Of a DNA stretch of 64,000 bases, positions 1 to 9,114 are shown one piece after another (positions within the stretch are counted from its first letter, which is position 1; each line of letters begins with the position of its first letter). A program made the position numbers and the translations under genes. The notes beneath the pieces are model-generated. The model saw only the letters and a list, made by a program, of their open reading frames with translations. It was not told the origin of the DNA and did not search any database. This DNA comes from Rhodospirillum centenum SW (GTDB lineage Bacteria; Pseudomonadota; Alphaproteobacteria; Azospirillales; Azospirillaceae). The stretch lies in assembly GCF_000016185.1 (NCBI RefSeq), contig NC_011420.2:2376501-2440500 (forward strand), read 5' to 3'.

Positions 1-2
1 CC

Positions 3-779
3 GCGCGGCGGCTCTGCCTGAAGCGCGGCTGGCCCTTCACGACCAGCTTCCACACCCGCTTCGGCGACTATTTCGCCCGCAAGTTCCGCATCTCCGCCGA
101 CATCCCCTTCGCCCTGCAACGCTGGTTCCATAACGCCGGCAGCGGCTTCATGGTCCAGACCGACACGTTGGAGCGCGAACTGCGCGGCCGGGGATTCCGC
201 AACATCCGGCGCTGGGGCCGGGCGGTGGACACAGGCCTGTTCCGCCCCTTCGACGGGGATCCCGGCTTCGACCGCGACTTCCTGGGGCTGCCGCGGCCGG
301 TCTTCCTGAATGTCGGCCGCGTCTCCGCCGAGAAGAACCTGGAGGATTTCCTCCGCCTGGACCTGCCCGGCAGCAAGGTGGTGGTGGGCGACGGGCCGCA
401 ACTGGCGGACTACCGGGCGCGCTACCCGGGGGTGCATTTCCTGGGTTACCGCACGGGCGACGATCTGGCGCGGCACTTCGCCGCGGCGGACGTCTTCGTC
501 TTCCCGTCCCGCTTCGAGACCTTCGGGCTGGTGGCGCTGGAGAGTCTGGCCTGCGGCACGCCCGTCGCGGCCTATCCGGTGCCGGGACCGCTGGACGTGA
601 TCGGCGACCGCCCGGTGGGCGCGCTGGACGAGGACCTGCGCACGGCCGCCCTGCGCTGCCTGGAGATCGACCGCGCGGCCTGCCGCGCCTTTGCGGAGGG
701 CTTCTCCTGGCGCCGCTGCACGGAGGAGTTCGTCGCCAACCTCGCCCCCATCCCGTCCGTCCGGGCGCTGGCGGCATAG
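3..779 (+). CDS. Glycosyltransferase family 4 protein (5' end outside window)
   Basis: The open frame runs in from the left edge, so the N-terminus is missing; 258 codons are visible. The fragment holds the C-terminal nucleotide-sugar-binding half of a GT-B glycosyltransferase. FHTRFGDYFARKF near the left edge is the usual end of the acceptor-side domain. VGRVSAEKNLEDF follows, then GDGP and YRTGDDLARHFAAADVFVFPS. The E-x7-E motif (ETFGLVALE) contacts the donor nucleotide-sugar. It probably transfers a sugar to a lipid or polysaccharide at the cytoplasmic membrane; donor and acceptor cannot be told. The next gene, recR, converges from the other strand. Confidence 0.85.
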   Translation, partial: ARRLCLKRGWPFTTSFHTRFGDYFARKFRISADIPFALQRWFHNAGSGFMVQTDTLERELRGRGFRNIRRWGRAVDTGLFRPFDGDPGFDRDFLGLPRPVFLNVGRVSAEKNLEDFLRLDLPGSKVVVGDGPQLADYRARYPGVHFLGYRTGDDLARHFAAADVFVFPSRFETFGLVALESLACGTPVAAYPVPGPLDVIGDRPVGALDEDLRTAALRCLEIDRAACRAFAEGFSWRRCTEEFVANLAPIPSVRALAA

Positions 780-806
780 GGGGGCCGGGTTGGCGGTCCG
801 CCCGCC

Positions 807-1412
807 CTACAGGCTCCGCCGCGCCCGCAGGGCCGCGGTCAGGGTGCCGTCGTCGAGGTAGTCCAGTTCGCCGCCCACCGGCACCCCGTGCGCGAGGCGG
901 GAAATGCGGACCTCGCAGCCCTCCAGCCGGTCGGCGAGATAGTGCGCCGTCGTCTGGCCGCCGACGGTGGCGTTCAGGGCCAGGATCACCTCCGTGACCT
1001 CCGGCCGGCTGGCCCGTTCCAGCAGCTTCGGCACGTTCAGGTCGTCCGGCCCGACGCCCTCCAGCGCCGAGAGCGTGCCGCCCAGCACATGGTAGAGGCC
1101 GCGGTAGGCGCCCGTGCGCTCCAGCGCCCAGAGATCGCCCACCTCCTCCACCACGCAGAGGGTGGTGCGGTCGCGGCCGCCGGGGCGCTCGCCGTCGCGG
1201 CAGACATGGCAGGGATCGCCGGTATCGAGGTTGCCGCAGACCGAGCAGGTGCGGATGCCCGCCGCCGCCGCCGCCATCGCCTCGGCCAGCGGCTCCATCA
1301 GCGAGTCGCGCTTCTTGATGAGGTGCAGCGCCGCCCGCCGCGCGGAACGGGGGCCGAGCCCCGGCAGCTTGGCCAGGAGCTGGATGAGGCGGTCGATCTC
1401 GGGTCCGATCAT
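807..1412 (-). CDS. recR: Recombination protein RecR
   Basis: This 201-residue protein is the RecR clamp of the RecFOR pathway, which helps load RecA at ssDNA gaps. An N-terminal helix-hairpin-helix ([19 protein letters not shown]) is followed by a four-cysteine zinc site (Cys56, 59, 68, 71) and a Toprim domain beginning near [20 protein letters not shown]. Length is normal for the family. The start is an ATG at 1412. It is the last gene of the minus-strand order ffs-dnaX-ybaB-recR, an arrangement kept in many bacteria. About 150 bp of GC-rich sequence separate it from ybaB. Confidence 0.97.
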   Translation of the reverse strand: MIGPEIDRLIQLLAKLPGLGPRSARRAALHLIKKRDSLMEPLAEAMAAAAAGIRTCSVCGNLDTGDPCHVCRDGERPGGRDRTTLCVVEEVGDLWALERTGAYRGLYHVLGGTLSALEGVGPDDLNVPKLLERASRPEVTEVILALNATVGGQTTAHYLADRLEGCEVRISRLAHGVPVGGELDYLDDGTLTAALRARRSL

Positions 1413-1563
1413 GGGGCCCAGAATACGGCGGTGTTCGCGCCTTGTTCCAGCGGAATGTCGGCGGCCCGAGCGACCGCCCGGATCACGGGCCGTCGGGCCG
1501 CGCCCGGCAGGGGCGCGGCCGGCAGCGGGCGTCGCCGGCGGGACGCGGCCGGCGCGTCCCGGC

Positions 1564-1887
1564 TCAGAACGGCAGCTTGAAGCCCGGCGGCAGCTTCAGC
1601 CCGCCCATCAGCTTCGCCGTCTCCTCGGCCATGTGGGCCTCGACCTTGTTCTTGGCGTCGTTGAAGGCGGCGACGATCAGGTCCTCCAGCACCTCGACGT
1701 CCTCGGGATCGACGACGGACTTGTCGAGCTTGATCTGCTTCAGCTCGCCCTTGCCGTTCAGCAGGATGCTGACCATGCCGCCGGCGGACACGCCGTTGAC
1801 CTCGACCTCCGCCAGCTTGCTCTGCATCTCCTGCATGCGGGCCTGCATCTGCTGGGCCTGCTTCATCATGTTGCCGAGGTTCTTCAT
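1564..1887 (-). CDS. YbaB/EbfC family nucleoid-associated protein
   Basis: The protein has 107 residues. It opens with [20 protein letters not shown], the long amphipathic first helix of YbaB/EbfC proteins, and continues with the dimer-forming beta strands ([17 protein letters not shown]). The family binds DNA as a homodimer and is nearly always encoded between dnaX and recR, as here. The start codon lies 3 bp past the dnaX stop, so the two are probably cotranscribed. The C-terminus LPPGFKLPF is typical of alphaproteobacterial members. Confidence 0.95.
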   Translation of the reverse strand: MKNLGNMMKQAQQMQARMQEMQSKLAEVEVNGVSAGGMVSILLNGKGELKQIKLDKSVVDPEDVEVLEDLIVAAFNDAKNKVEAHMAEETAKLMGGLKLPPGFKLPF

Positions 1888-1890
1888 GAC

Positions 1891-3813
1891 TCAGAAATCT
1901 CCTTCCCAATCGCCATCGTCCATGGACGGCGGAGCGTCGAAATAAGGGTTGTCGGGCGGCATGTCACCATCGTCGCCGCCGGCATCGTCCTCCGGCGGGG
2001 CGGGCGGGGCCGCGAGCGCGGCCTGGGCCGCCTGCTGCGCCGCCTCCTGCGCCAGATCGCGGATCGTCTCGATCCGCGCCCCGGGGAAGGCGAGCAGCAC
2101 CGCCTGGACCAGGGGATGCGCCTCCACCTGCCGGCGGACCTCGGCCTCGGCGGCACGGGCCTTCTCCCGCAGGGTCGGCTGGCCCGGCGCGCCGGAGACG
2201 GACACCACCCAGCGCCGCCCGGTCCATTCCGTCAGAAGCTGGCCGACGCGGCCGGGCAGATTGTGCGGCGCCTGCGGCTCCGGGCGGAACTCGATCAGGC
2301 CGGGCTCGAACCTGACCAGATGCACCAGCGTCTCCAGGTCCGCGGCGATGCGGGCCTCGCGCCGCTCGTTGAAGAGGGCGACGACGTCGGCGAAGTCGCG
2401 CGGGTCGGCCAGCGCGGCAGGGGCGGCGTCGGGCGCCCGGGCCTCCGCCGGCTGCGGCACGGCCCCGGCCGGCGCACCGACGGCAAGGCCCAGCGGCGCC
2501 GGGGCGGACAGCGCCGCCAGGGGAGCCGCCGCGGCCAGAGCCCGCGGCCCGCCGCCACCGCCGGCAGGTCCCGCCGACAGCGCCCGCGCCGCCGCCTCGG
2601 CCCCGCCGGCCTCCTGGATCTTCTTCAGCAGGTCGCCCGGCGTCGGCAGCTCGGAGGCGTAGGCAAGGCGGATCACCACCATCTCCAGCGCCTGCATGGG
2701 CACCGGGGCCTGCTGCACCTCCCCCAGCCCCTTGAGCAGGATCTGCCAGGCGCGGGTCAGGGCGGGCATGCCCAGCGCCCCGGCCAGGGCGACGCCGCGG
2801 GTGCGTTCCGTCTCGGGGATGGCGGGGTCCTCGGCCGTGCCGGGGACCACCCGGGTGCGGGTCAGGAAATGGGTGAAGTCCAGCAGGTCCTGGACGATCA
2901 CCACCGGATCGGCGCCGCGCCGGTGCAGCCCGTCCAGCACGCCCAGCGCGTCCGCCGGCCGCGCCGCCATGGCGGCTTCGAACAGGTCCACGATCAGGCC
3001 GCGGTCGGCAAGGCCGAGCATGTCGCGCACCTGCTCCGCCGTCACCCGGCCGGAGCCCAGCGCGATCGCCTGGTCCAGCAGCGACAGCCCGTCGCGCACC
3101 GACCCGTCGGCGGCACGGGCGATCAGGGAGATGGCCTCGGCGTCGGCCTCCACCCCCTCCTTGCCGGCGATGCGGGTGAAGTGGCCGACCAGCGTGCCCT
3201 GATCCACCCGGCGCAGGTCGAACCGCTGGCAGCGCGACAGCACCGTGATCGGCACCTTGCGGATCTCGGTCGTGGCGAAGACGAACTTCACATGCGGCGG
3301 CGGTTCCTCCAGCGTCTTCAGGAGCGCGTTGAACGCGCCCTTGGACAGCATGTGGACCTCGTCGATGATGTAGAGCTTGTAGCGCGCCGCCGCCGGAGCG
3401 TAGCGCACGCCGTCGATGATCTCGCGGATGTTGTCCACGCCGGTGTTGCTGGCGGCGTCCATCTCCAGCACATCGACATTGCGGTCGGCGGCGATGGAGC
3501 GGCACTGCTCGCAGACGCCGCAGGGCGTGATGGTGGGACCGCCCTTGCCGTCCGGGCCGACGCAGTTCAGGGCGCGGGCGATGATGCGGGCGGTGGTGGT
3601 CTTGCCCACCCCGCGCACCCCGGTCAGCATGTAGGCCTGATGGATGCGGCCCGACTGGATGGCGTTGCGCAGCGTGCGGACCAGCGCATCCTGGCCCACC
3701 AGCTCGTCGAAGGACTGCGGTCGGTACTTGCGTGCCAGCACGCGGTAGGCGGCTCCGGCGGCAGGGGCCGGGGCGGCGGCTTCGGTGTCGGGCACGAGCG
3801 TCGTGTCGGTCAC
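1891..3813 (-). CDS. dnaX: DNA polymerase III subunit gamma/tau
   Basis: This is the clamp-loader ATPase of the replicative polymerase. After a short Ala/Pro-rich leader come RVLARKYRPQSFDELVGQ, the Walker A loop GVRGVGKTTTA, a zinc module with four cysteines, the Walker B box DEVHML, and the SRC sensor region. The long Ala/Pro-rich C-terminal part is the tau-like extension that contacts helicase and polymerase. I place the start at the GTG at 3813; a TTG at 3825 would add four residues, and neither has a clear ribosome site. I saw no slippery A-tract, so a shorter gamma form is not predicted. The ffs RNA lies upstream on the same strand. Confidence 0.96.
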   Translation of the reverse strand: MTDTTLVPDTEAAAPAPAAGAAYRVLARKYRPQSFDELVGQDALVRTLRNAIQSGRIHQAYMLTGVRGVGKTTTARIIARALNCVGPDGKGGPTITPCGVCEQCRSIAADRNVDVLEMDAASNTGVDNIREIIDGVRYAPAAARYKLYIIDEVHMLSKGAFNALLKTLEEPPPHVKFVFATTEIRKVPITVLSRCQRFDLRRVDQGTLVGHFTRIAGKEGVEADAEAISLIARAADGSVRDGLSLLDQAIALGSGRVTAEQVRDMLGLADRGLIVDLFEAAMAARPADALGVLDGLHRRGADPVVIVQDLLDFTHFLTRTRVVPGTAEDPAIPETERTRGVALAGALGMPALTRAWQILLKGLGEVQQAPVPMQALEMVVIRLAYASELPTPGDLLKKIQEAGGAEAAARALSAGPAGGGGGPRALAAAAPLAALSAPAPLGLAVGAPAGAVPQPAEARAPDAAPAALADPRDFADVVALFNERREARIAADLETLVHLVRFEPGLIEFRPEPQAPHNLPGRVGQLLTEWTGRRWVVSVSGAPGQPTLREKARAAEAEVRRQVEAHPLVQAVLLAFPGARIETIRDLAQEAAQQAAQAALAAPPAPPEDDAGGDDGDMPPDNPYFDAPPSMDDGDWEGDF

Positions 3814-4021
3814 GGGGCGCGTCAACTCGGGTCGCGGGCGGTGTCGCTGCGGACGGGACGCGCCAGTCTAGTCAGCGGCCCCCGACTTGTCGCCGTCGAA
3901 GTGCGGGACATCGTGGACGGTCGCACGCGACCGCCTCCCGCGGGGCCGGCCGGACCTGCCTGTCTGCGGGGAGCCATGCCCGGCAAACCGGGGCTGGCGG
4001 GAACCGTCCTTCAGGGGAGAG

Positions 4022-4122
4022 GTGGGAGGCTGGACAAACGACCCGGGCCGAAACTCGTTACGGCTGCTTCCTTCCGGACCTGACCGGATTGGCGAGAGAC
4101 CCGTCCGCCGCCAACCTCCCGG
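4022..4122 (-). ncRNA. ffs: Signal recognition particle RNA, small bacterial type (4.5S)
   Basis: Read on the minus strand, positions 4085 to 4062 give GGTCAGGTCC followed by GGAAGGAAGCAGCC, the Ffh-binding loop of SRP RNA that is almost invariant in bacteria. The flanks pair: GGGAGGTTGG near 4120 with CCAGCCTCCC near 4025, giving the long hairpin of a roughly 100-nt RNA. Ends are set from this pairing and may be off by a few bases. A TATA-like box (CATATAGG) sits just upstream near 4130. Location ahead of dnaX is a common bacterial arrangement. The RNA joins Ffh to direct nascent membrane proteins to FtsY. Confidence 0.93.
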
Positions 4123-4233
4123 CCCCTATATGGATCGGCAGCCCCCCGGAGGCAAGGGGTAAAGAGGCCCGGGGACAGAGCCACGGGGGACACGGCCGTC
4201 CCGGGCCGGACGCGCCCGGAACGCCGGGGCCGC

Positions 4234-4695
4234 TCAGAACGCCGGGTCCGCACCGGCCGCAGGGTCGAGATGCCGCACCGCGAAGCCGTGCCCCGCGGCC
4301 AGCAGCTCCGCCACCCGCAGCCGGTGGCAGTCGTGCGGCCGGGCCTCGAAACAGAGCAGGCAGGCCGGCGCCTCGGCCGCGACAGCCGCCGCGCGGGCAA
4401 GGTCGTGCGCGGCCTCGGGCGTGGCGAGGCTGTCGTCCACGATCCGCCAGAACGCCTCCATCCGCCCGGCCCGGTTGGCGAGGCGGCCCTCCTTCGGCGT
4501 GCCCAGCCCCTTCAGGTGCAGGTAGCCGATGCCCGCCTCCGCCAGCGTGGCGGCCAGCGGCCGCTTGGAGAAGCCGGCGCGGCGGGACAGCGGCAGCTCG
4601 CGCACGTCCAGCACCGTGTGCACCCCTGCCGCCGTCAGGACCCCGATCAGACCGGGCAGGGCCGCCCCCTCGTAGCCTATGGTGTAGAGCTGCAT
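4234..4695 (-). CDS. DUF488 domain-containing protein
   Basis: This 153-residue cytoplasmic protein carries the DUF488 signatures: TIGYEG near the N-terminus, DVRELPLSRRAGFSK, and LLCFEARPHDCHR near residue 125. The conserved Cys and His suggest a nucleotide or metal site, but the biochemical role of the family is not settled. It ends about 110 bp from the SRP RNA and lies upstream of the M28 peptidase genes only in the sense of sharing their strand. No operon partner explains its job. Confidence 0.85.
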   Translation of the reverse strand: MQLYTIGYEGAALPGLIGVLTAAGVHTVLDVRELPLSRRAGFSKRPLAATLAEAGIGYLHLKGLGTPKEGRLANRAGRMEAFWRIVDDSLATPEAAHDLARAAAVAAEAPACLLCFEARPHDCHRLRVAELLAAGHGFAVRHLDPAAGADPAF

Positions 4696-4736
4696 GGGAA
4701 CGGCCCGCCTCCTGTCGGGTCAGCCGGGGCGCGGGG

Positions 4737-6383
4737 TCAGCGTCCTTCCTTCAGGGACGTCTCGCGCACGGCGCGGAACTCCGACCCCTTGTACCAGGAC
4801 GGCCAGTCGGTGCCGTTGGCGAGGTCGCGGCTCAGATCGTAGACCATCCGCAGATCGTCCACCGCCCCGGTCAGGTCCATGCCCGGCAGCCATTCGTCGT
4901 GCGGGGTGTGGTAGCGCAGGCGGGTGAACTCGTTGTACTGCGCCCGGCCCCATTCCTCGCCGTGCTCGATGCTGTCCACGCCGGACCCGGCGAACATCAT
5001 CGGGACGCCGATCTTGGCCAGCGGGAAATGGTCGGACCGGTAGTAGAGGCCGCGCTCGGGGAAGGGCTCCGGCTTCACGACCTTGCCGTTGTCCGCGGCC
5101 CAGCGGGCCAGACGGTCCTCAAGCTCCGACTTGCCGGCGCCGGTCACGACGATGTCGCGCATCGGACCGAACGGATTCAGCATGTCCATGTTGAAGCCGC
5201 CGACCGTGCGGGCAGGCGGGAAGACCGGGTTCTTCGCGTAGTATTCGGAACCCAGCAGCCCCTGCTCCTCCGCCGTGTAGGAGAGGAAGGCGATGGTCCG
5301 CTCCGGCCGCTCGCCCTTGGCGAACGCCTCGGCCAGTTCGATCAGGCCGGCGACGCCCGTCGCATTGTCCATGGCGCCGTTGTAGATGTCATCCCCGTCC
5401 ATCGCCGGGCCGCGGCCCAGATGGTCCCAGTGGGCGGAGATCAGCACCACTTCGTCGGGCCGCTTGCTGCCGGTCAGCTTGCCGATGACGTTGTAGCTGT
5501 CGAAGGTGCGGACCTTGTTGCTGACCGCGGCCGAGGCGGTGAGCTTGAGCGGCACCGGCTTGAAACCGCGCTGCGCCGCGGATTTCGCCAGGGCGTCGAA
5601 ATCCTGCCCGGCGAGCGAGAACATCTCCCGCGCCACGTCCTGCTGCACCCAGCCCTGGATCACCGGGCGCGACCTGCCGCCGTCGGGCGGCACCAGGTCC
5701 AGCTTCGGCACGCGCCAGGAATTGGTCACCACGGCCCAGGGGTAGCCCGCCGCCCGGGTCTCATGCACGATCAGCACGCCCGCCGCGCCCTGGCGCTCGG
5801 CCTCCTCGTACTTGTACGGCCAGCGGCCGTACCAGGTCATGGCATTGCCGTTGAAAAGGCTCGGGTCCTGCGTGGCGAAACCGGGGTCGTTGACCAGCAC
5901 GACCACCGTCTTGCCGCGCACGTCCAGCCCGGCATAGTCGTTCCAGCCATATTCCGGCGCGACGATGCCATAGCCGACGAAGACCACCTCGCTGTCGGTC
6001 AGCGCCTGCTCCGGCTCCGGCCGGCGGCTGACGGTGATCATCTGGGTGAAGAAATCGTAGCTCTTCTCGCCGCCCGGCCCCTTGACCGTCAGCGGCGACT
6101 GGCTGAGGCCCGTGACCTCCACCAGCGGCACCCGTTGCAGGTAGCTGTCGCCGACCGCCGGCTCCAGCCCCAGGGCGCGGAACTGGCCGGTGATGTAGTC
6201 CAGCGACTTCTGCTCGCCCGCGGTTCCGGGCTTGCGCCCCTCGAACGCGTCGGACGCCAGGACCTTGACGTGCTCCGTCATCTCCTCGGCGGTGATCGCC
6301 GCGTGCTCGGCCAGCGCCGCTGCGGCGGGAACCATGGCGATCGCGGTTCCCAGAAGCAGGCCTCTCACTCTTGTCAGACGCAT
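4737..6383 (-). CDS. Secreted M28 family metallopeptidase (copy A)
   Basis: A signal peptide (MRLTRVRGLLLGTAIAMV...ALA) precedes a PA-type insert (residues about 125-270, with VLIVHE) and an M28 zinc peptidase core. Metal-site motifs are AHWDHLG, GAMDNATG, TAEEQG, the Asp of FNMDMLN, and the His of RYHTPHDEW. It likely cleaves N-terminal residues from peptides in the periplasm. I start at the ATG at 6383 because AAGGACGG lies 7 bases upstream and the signal peptide begins there; a longer open frame to 6434 lacks these. A close paralogue lies immediately upstream on the same strand. Confidence 0.92.
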   Translation of the reverse strand: MRLTRVRGLLLGTAIAMVPAAAALAEHAAITAEEMTEHVKVLASDAFEGRKPGTAGEQKSLDYITGQFRALGLEPAVGDSYLQRVPLVEVTGLSQSPLTVKGPGGEKSYDFFTQMITVSRRPEPEQALTDSEVVFVGYGIVAPEYGWNDYAGLDVRGKTVVVLVNDPGFATQDPSLFNGNAMTWYGRWPYKYEEAERQGAAGVLIVHETRAAGYPWAVVTNSWRVPKLDLVPPDGGRSRPVIQGWVQQDVAREMFSLAGQDFDALAKSAAQRGFKPVPLKLTASAAVSNKVRTFDSYNVIGKLTGSKRPDEVVLISAHWDHLGRGPAMDGDDIYNGAMDNATGVAGLIELAEAFAKGERPERTIAFLSYTAEEQGLLGSEYYAKNPVFPPARTVGGFNMDMLNPFGPMRDIVVTGAGKSELEDRLARWAADNGKVVKPEPFPERGLYYRSDHFPLAKIGVPMMFAGSGVDSIEHGEEWGRAQYNEFTRLRYHTPHDEWLPGMDLTGAVDDLRMVYDLSRDLANGTDWPSWYKGSEFRAVRETSLKEGR

Positions 6384-6466
6384 CGTTCCGTCCTTGTTCG
6401 TTGGGATCCTTGTCGAGACGCGGCCCCGCCGCACGGCGGCGGGGCCGGCTCATCCGGGATACCGGA

Positions 6467-8113
6467 TCAGCGCCCTTCCTTCAGGGACGTCTCGCGGATG
6501 GCACGGAACTCCGCGCCCTTGTACCAGGCCGGCCAGCCGGTCCCGTCGGTCAGACTGCGGCTCATGTCGTAGACCATCCGCACGTCGTCCACCGCGCCGG
6601 TCAGGTCCATGTCAGGCGACCATTCGTCTTTCGGGGTGTGGTAGCGCAGGCGGGTGAACTCCTCGGCCTGGGCCCGGCCCCACGCCTCGCCGTGCGCCAC
6701 GCTGTCCATGCCAGCCCCGGCCGACAGGGTCGGAATGCCGATCTTGGCCAGCGGGAAGTGGTCGGAGCGGTAGTAGCCGCCCCGCTCGGGGAAGGGTTCC
6801 GGCTTCACGACCTTGCCGTTGTCCGCGGCCCAGCGGGCCAGCAGATCCTCCAGCTCCGACTTGCCGGCGCCGGTCACGACCACGTCGCGCATCGGACCGA
6901 ACGGGTTCAGCCCGTCCAGATTGAACCCGGCCACGGTGCGCGACGGCGGGAAGACGGGGTTCATGGCATAGTATTCGGAGCCCAGCAGCCCCTGCTCCTC
7001 CGCCGTGTAGGCGATGAAGGCGATGGTCCGCTCCGGCCGCTTGCCCTTGACATAGGCTTCGGCCATCTCGATCAGGCCGGCGATGCCGGAGGCGTTGTCC
7101 ATGGCGCCGTTGTAGATGTCGTCCCCGTCCATCGCCGGGCCGCGGCCCAGATGGTCCCAGTGGCCGCCGACCAGCACCACCTCGTCGGGCCGCTTGCTGC
7201 CGGTCAGCTTGGCGACGACGTTGTAGCTGTCGAAGGTGCGCACCTTGTTGGTGACCGCGGCCGAGGCGGTGAGCTTGAGCGGCACCGGCTTGAAACCGCG
7301 CTGCGCCGCGGATTTCGCCAGGGCGTCGAAATCCTGCCCGGCGAGCGAGAACATCTCCCGCGCCACGTCCTGCTGCACCCAGCCCTGGATCACCGGGCGC
7401 GACTTGCCGCCGTCGGGCGGCACCAGGTCCAGCTTCGGCACGCTCCAGGAATTGACGACGACCGTCCAGGGATAGCCCGCGGCCTTCGTCTCATGCACGA
7501 TCAGCACGCCCGCCGCGCCCTGGCGCTCGGCCTCCTCGTACTTGTACGGCCAGCGGCCGTACCAGGTCATGGCGTTGCCGTTGAACAGCGCCGGGTCCTG
7601 CGTGGCGAAGCCGGGATCGTTGACCAGCACGACCACCGTCTTGCCGCGCACGTCCAGACCGGCATAGTCGTTCCAGCCATATTCCGGCGCGACGATGCCA
7701 TAGCCGACGAAGACCACCTCGCTGTCGGTCAGCGCCTGCTCCGGCTCCGGCCGGCGGCTGACGGTGACCATCCGGGTGACGAAATCGTAGCTCTTCGCGC
7801 CATCCGGTCCCTTCACCGTCAGCGGCGACCGGCTGACGCCGGCAAACTCCACCATCGGCACCCGTTGCAGGTAGCTGTCGCCGACCGCCGGCTCCAGCCC
7901 CAGGGCGCGGAACTGCGCGGTGATGTAGTCCAGGGTCTTCTGCTCGCCCGCGGTTCCGGGCTTGCGCCCCTCGAACGCATCGGCCGACAGAACCTTCACA
8001 TGCTCCGTCAGGTCCTCGGCGGTAATGGCCGCATGCTGGGCCAGCGCCCAGCCCGCCGGAACCAGCGTGAGCGCGGTTCCCAGAAGCAAGCCTCTCACTC
8101 TCGTCAGACGCAT
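6467..8113 (-). CDS. Secreted M28 family metallopeptidase (copy B)
   Basis: This is the tandem paralogue of the downstream gene, with the same length and plan: signal peptide, PA-like insert, then M28 core with GHWDHLG, GAMDNASG, TAEEQG, FNLDGLN and RYHTPKDEW. All predicted zinc ligands are kept, so both copies look active. Two ATG codons stand together at 8116 and 8113; I use 8113, which aligns with copy A and has the same AAGGACGG spacing. Differences cluster near the C-terminal third (for example TLSAGAGMDSVAHG against MMFAGSGVDSIEHG), which may alter peptide preference. Confidence 0.92.
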   Translation of the reverse strand: MRLTRVRGLLLGTALTLVPAGWALAQHAAITAEDLTEHVKVLSADAFEGRKPGTAGEQKTLDYITAQFRALGLEPAVGDSYLQRVPMVEFAGVSRSPLTVKGPDGAKSYDFVTRMVTVSRRPEPEQALTDSEVVFVGYGIVAPEYGWNDYAGLDVRGKTVVVLVNDPGFATQDPALFNGNAMTWYGRWPYKYEEAERQGAAGVLIVHETKAAGYPWTVVVNSWSVPKLDLVPPDGGKSRPVIQGWVQQDVAREMFSLAGQDFDALAKSAAQRGFKPVPLKLTASAAVTNKVRTFDSYNVVAKLTGSKRPDEVVLVGGHWDHLGRGPAMDGDDIYNGAMDNASGIAGLIEMAEAYVKGKRPERTIAFIAYTAEEQGLLGSEYYAMNPVFPPSRTVAGFNLDGLNPFGPMRDVVVTGAGKSELEDLLARWAADNGKVVKPEPFPERGGYYRSDHFPLAKIGIPTLSAGAGMDSVAHGEAWGRAQAEEFTRLRYHTPKDEWSPDMDLTGAVDDVRMVYDMSRSLTDGTGWPAWYKGAEFRAIRETSLKEGR

Positions 8114-8312
8114 CATTCCGTCCTTGTTTGTCTTGGGTCCATTCCGGAACCTTCTCCACACCGTCATATGCGGTGCGAAAACAGCATAGGCCCCGCGGCC
8201 GGCTTCGTCACCCCGGTGGAGCCATCGCCGCTGCGACGAACGGACCGGCAGGTGTCCGCGGCAACGGGGCAGCGGCGCGGGGGCAGGCCGGCGGGCATGC
8301 GCATGTCCTGGC

Positions 8313-8341
8313 TTGCCTTCCGCCGCGCCAGACCGTATAAG
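8313..8341 (+). promoter_or_regulatory. Predicted sigma-70 promoter for rpmI-rplT
   Basis: TTGCCT (8313-8318) and TATAAG (8336-8341) are separated by exactly 17 bases and lie about 80 bases before the rpmI start. The match is good for a GC-rich genome. It would give the ribosomal protein pair its own promoter. Confidence 0.6.
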
Positions 8342-8365
8342 GCGCGCTTCATTCGGGCGGCGAGG

Positions 8366-8382
8366 CCGGGCGAAACGCCCGG
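8366..8382 (+). promoter_or_regulatory. Leader hairpin before rpmI
   Basis: A perfect 7-bp stem (CCGGGCG/CGCCCGG) closes a three-base AAA loop in the predicted rpmI leader. L20 is known in other bacteria to repress its own operon by binding the leader, so a regulatory role is possible, but this small hairpin is not shown to be that site. Confidence 0.35.
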
Positions 8383-8421
8383 GGCATGCCCAACCGCCCC
8401 GTTTCAGTAGAAGGACATGAA

Positions 8422-8622
8422 ATGCCCAAGCTGAAGAACCATTCGGGCTCGAAGAAGCGGTTCAAGTTCACCGCCTCGGGTCTCGTCAAGGCGCAGGCCG
8501 CCGGCAAGCGCCACGGCATGAGCAAGCGGCCCCAGAAGATGAAGCGGAACGCCCGCGGCACCTTCGTGATGTTCAAGGCCGATGGCGAGAAGATCGCCGA
8601 GAATTTCCTGCGGGTTAAGTGA
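8422..8622 (+). CDS. rpmI: 50S ribosomal protein L35
   Basis: The 66-residue basic protein [20 protein letters not shown] is L35 throughout, ending in the family-typical region [20 protein letters not shown]. The ATG at 8422 is chosen because L35 begins MPK(L/M)K and AAGGAC lies 6 bases upstream; an in-frame ATG at 8386 would add 12 non-conserved residues. It is followed 13 bp later by rplT. The usual upstream partner infC is not in this window. Confidence 0.97.
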   Translation: MPKLKNHSGSKKRFKFTASGLVKAQAAGKRHGMSKRPQKMKRNARGTFVMFKADGEKIAENFLRVK

Positions 8623-8635
8623 GGAGGGTCGATAA

Positions 8636-8995
8636 ATGGCTCGCGTCAAGCGGGGCGTGACCACTCACGCCCGTCACAAGAAGGTCCTGAAGCTCGCCAA
8701 GGGCTACCGGGGCCGCAGCTCGAAGTGCTACCGGATCGCGCTGGAGCGGGTCGAGAAGGCGTTGCGGTACGCCTACCGCGACCGCCGCAACAGGAAGCGC
8801 GACTTCCGCGGTCTCTGGATCCAGCGCATCAACGCCGGTGCGCGCCTGCACGGCCTGACCTACAGCAAGTTCATGCATGGCCTGAAGCGGGCCGGCATCG
8901 AGGTGGACCGCAAGGTCCTCTCCGACATCGCCGCGCGCGAGCCGGAGAGCTTCAAGGCCCTGGTCGAGCAGGCCCAGAAGGCCCTGGCCGCCTGA
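8636..8995 (+). CDS. rplT: 50S ribosomal protein L20
   Basis: The 119-residue protein begins [19 protein letters not shown] and keeps the whole L20 pattern, including the long basic N-terminal helix that enters 23S rRNA and the C-terminal globular domain ([20 protein letters not shown]). L20 is needed for early 50S assembly. GAGGAGGG lies just upstream as ribosome site. It forms a two-gene unit with rpmI that ends in a clear intrinsic terminator. Confidence 0.98.
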   Translation: MARVKRGVTTHARHKKVLKLAKGYRGRSSKCYRIALERVEKALRYAYRDRRNRKRDFRGLWIQRINAGARLHGLTYSKFMHGLKRAGIEVDRKVLSDIAAREPESFKALVEQAQKALAA

Positions 8996-9020
8996 TCGGC
9001 ACGGTCTGAGTGAATCGGGA

Positions 9021-9050
9021 AGGGCGCGTCCTGCGGGGCGCGCCCTTTTC
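9021..9050 (+). terminator. Intrinsic terminator after rplT
   Basis: An AGGGCGCG/CGCGCCCT stem with an eight-to-ten base loop is followed directly by a T-rich run (TTTTCGTTT). It sits 25 bases past the rplT stop. Confidence 0.85.
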
Positions 9051-9114
9051 GTTTGCCTCCGCTGCCGTGCCCGCTGCGATGATGGCGGGGCGCTTCCTCG
9101 CGCCGGCCCGTAGA

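Larger units (their letters stand above)
8114..8421. other. Intergenic region between M28 copy B and rpmI
   Basis: This 308-bp gap separates divergent transcription units. Its right half holds the rpmI promoter and a short leader hairpin, listed separately. The left half should hold the promoter of the M28 genes, but I could not pick out a convincing pair of boxes. No infC gene is present, although infC usually precedes rpmI. Confidence 0.6.

Noticed and set aside
1413-1563. Small gene between recR and ybaB
   Set aside because: The only open frames are shadow frames; the stretch has no start with a ribosome site and no conserved sequence.
1114-4083. A 989-codon plus-strand open frame over recR, ybaB and dnaX
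   Set aside because: It is antisense to three clear genes, is Arg/Gly-rich with no motifs, and arises from GC-rich codon bias.
6384-6434. N-terminal extension of M28 copy A
   Set aside because: It precedes the ribosome site and signal peptide and is not shared with copy B.
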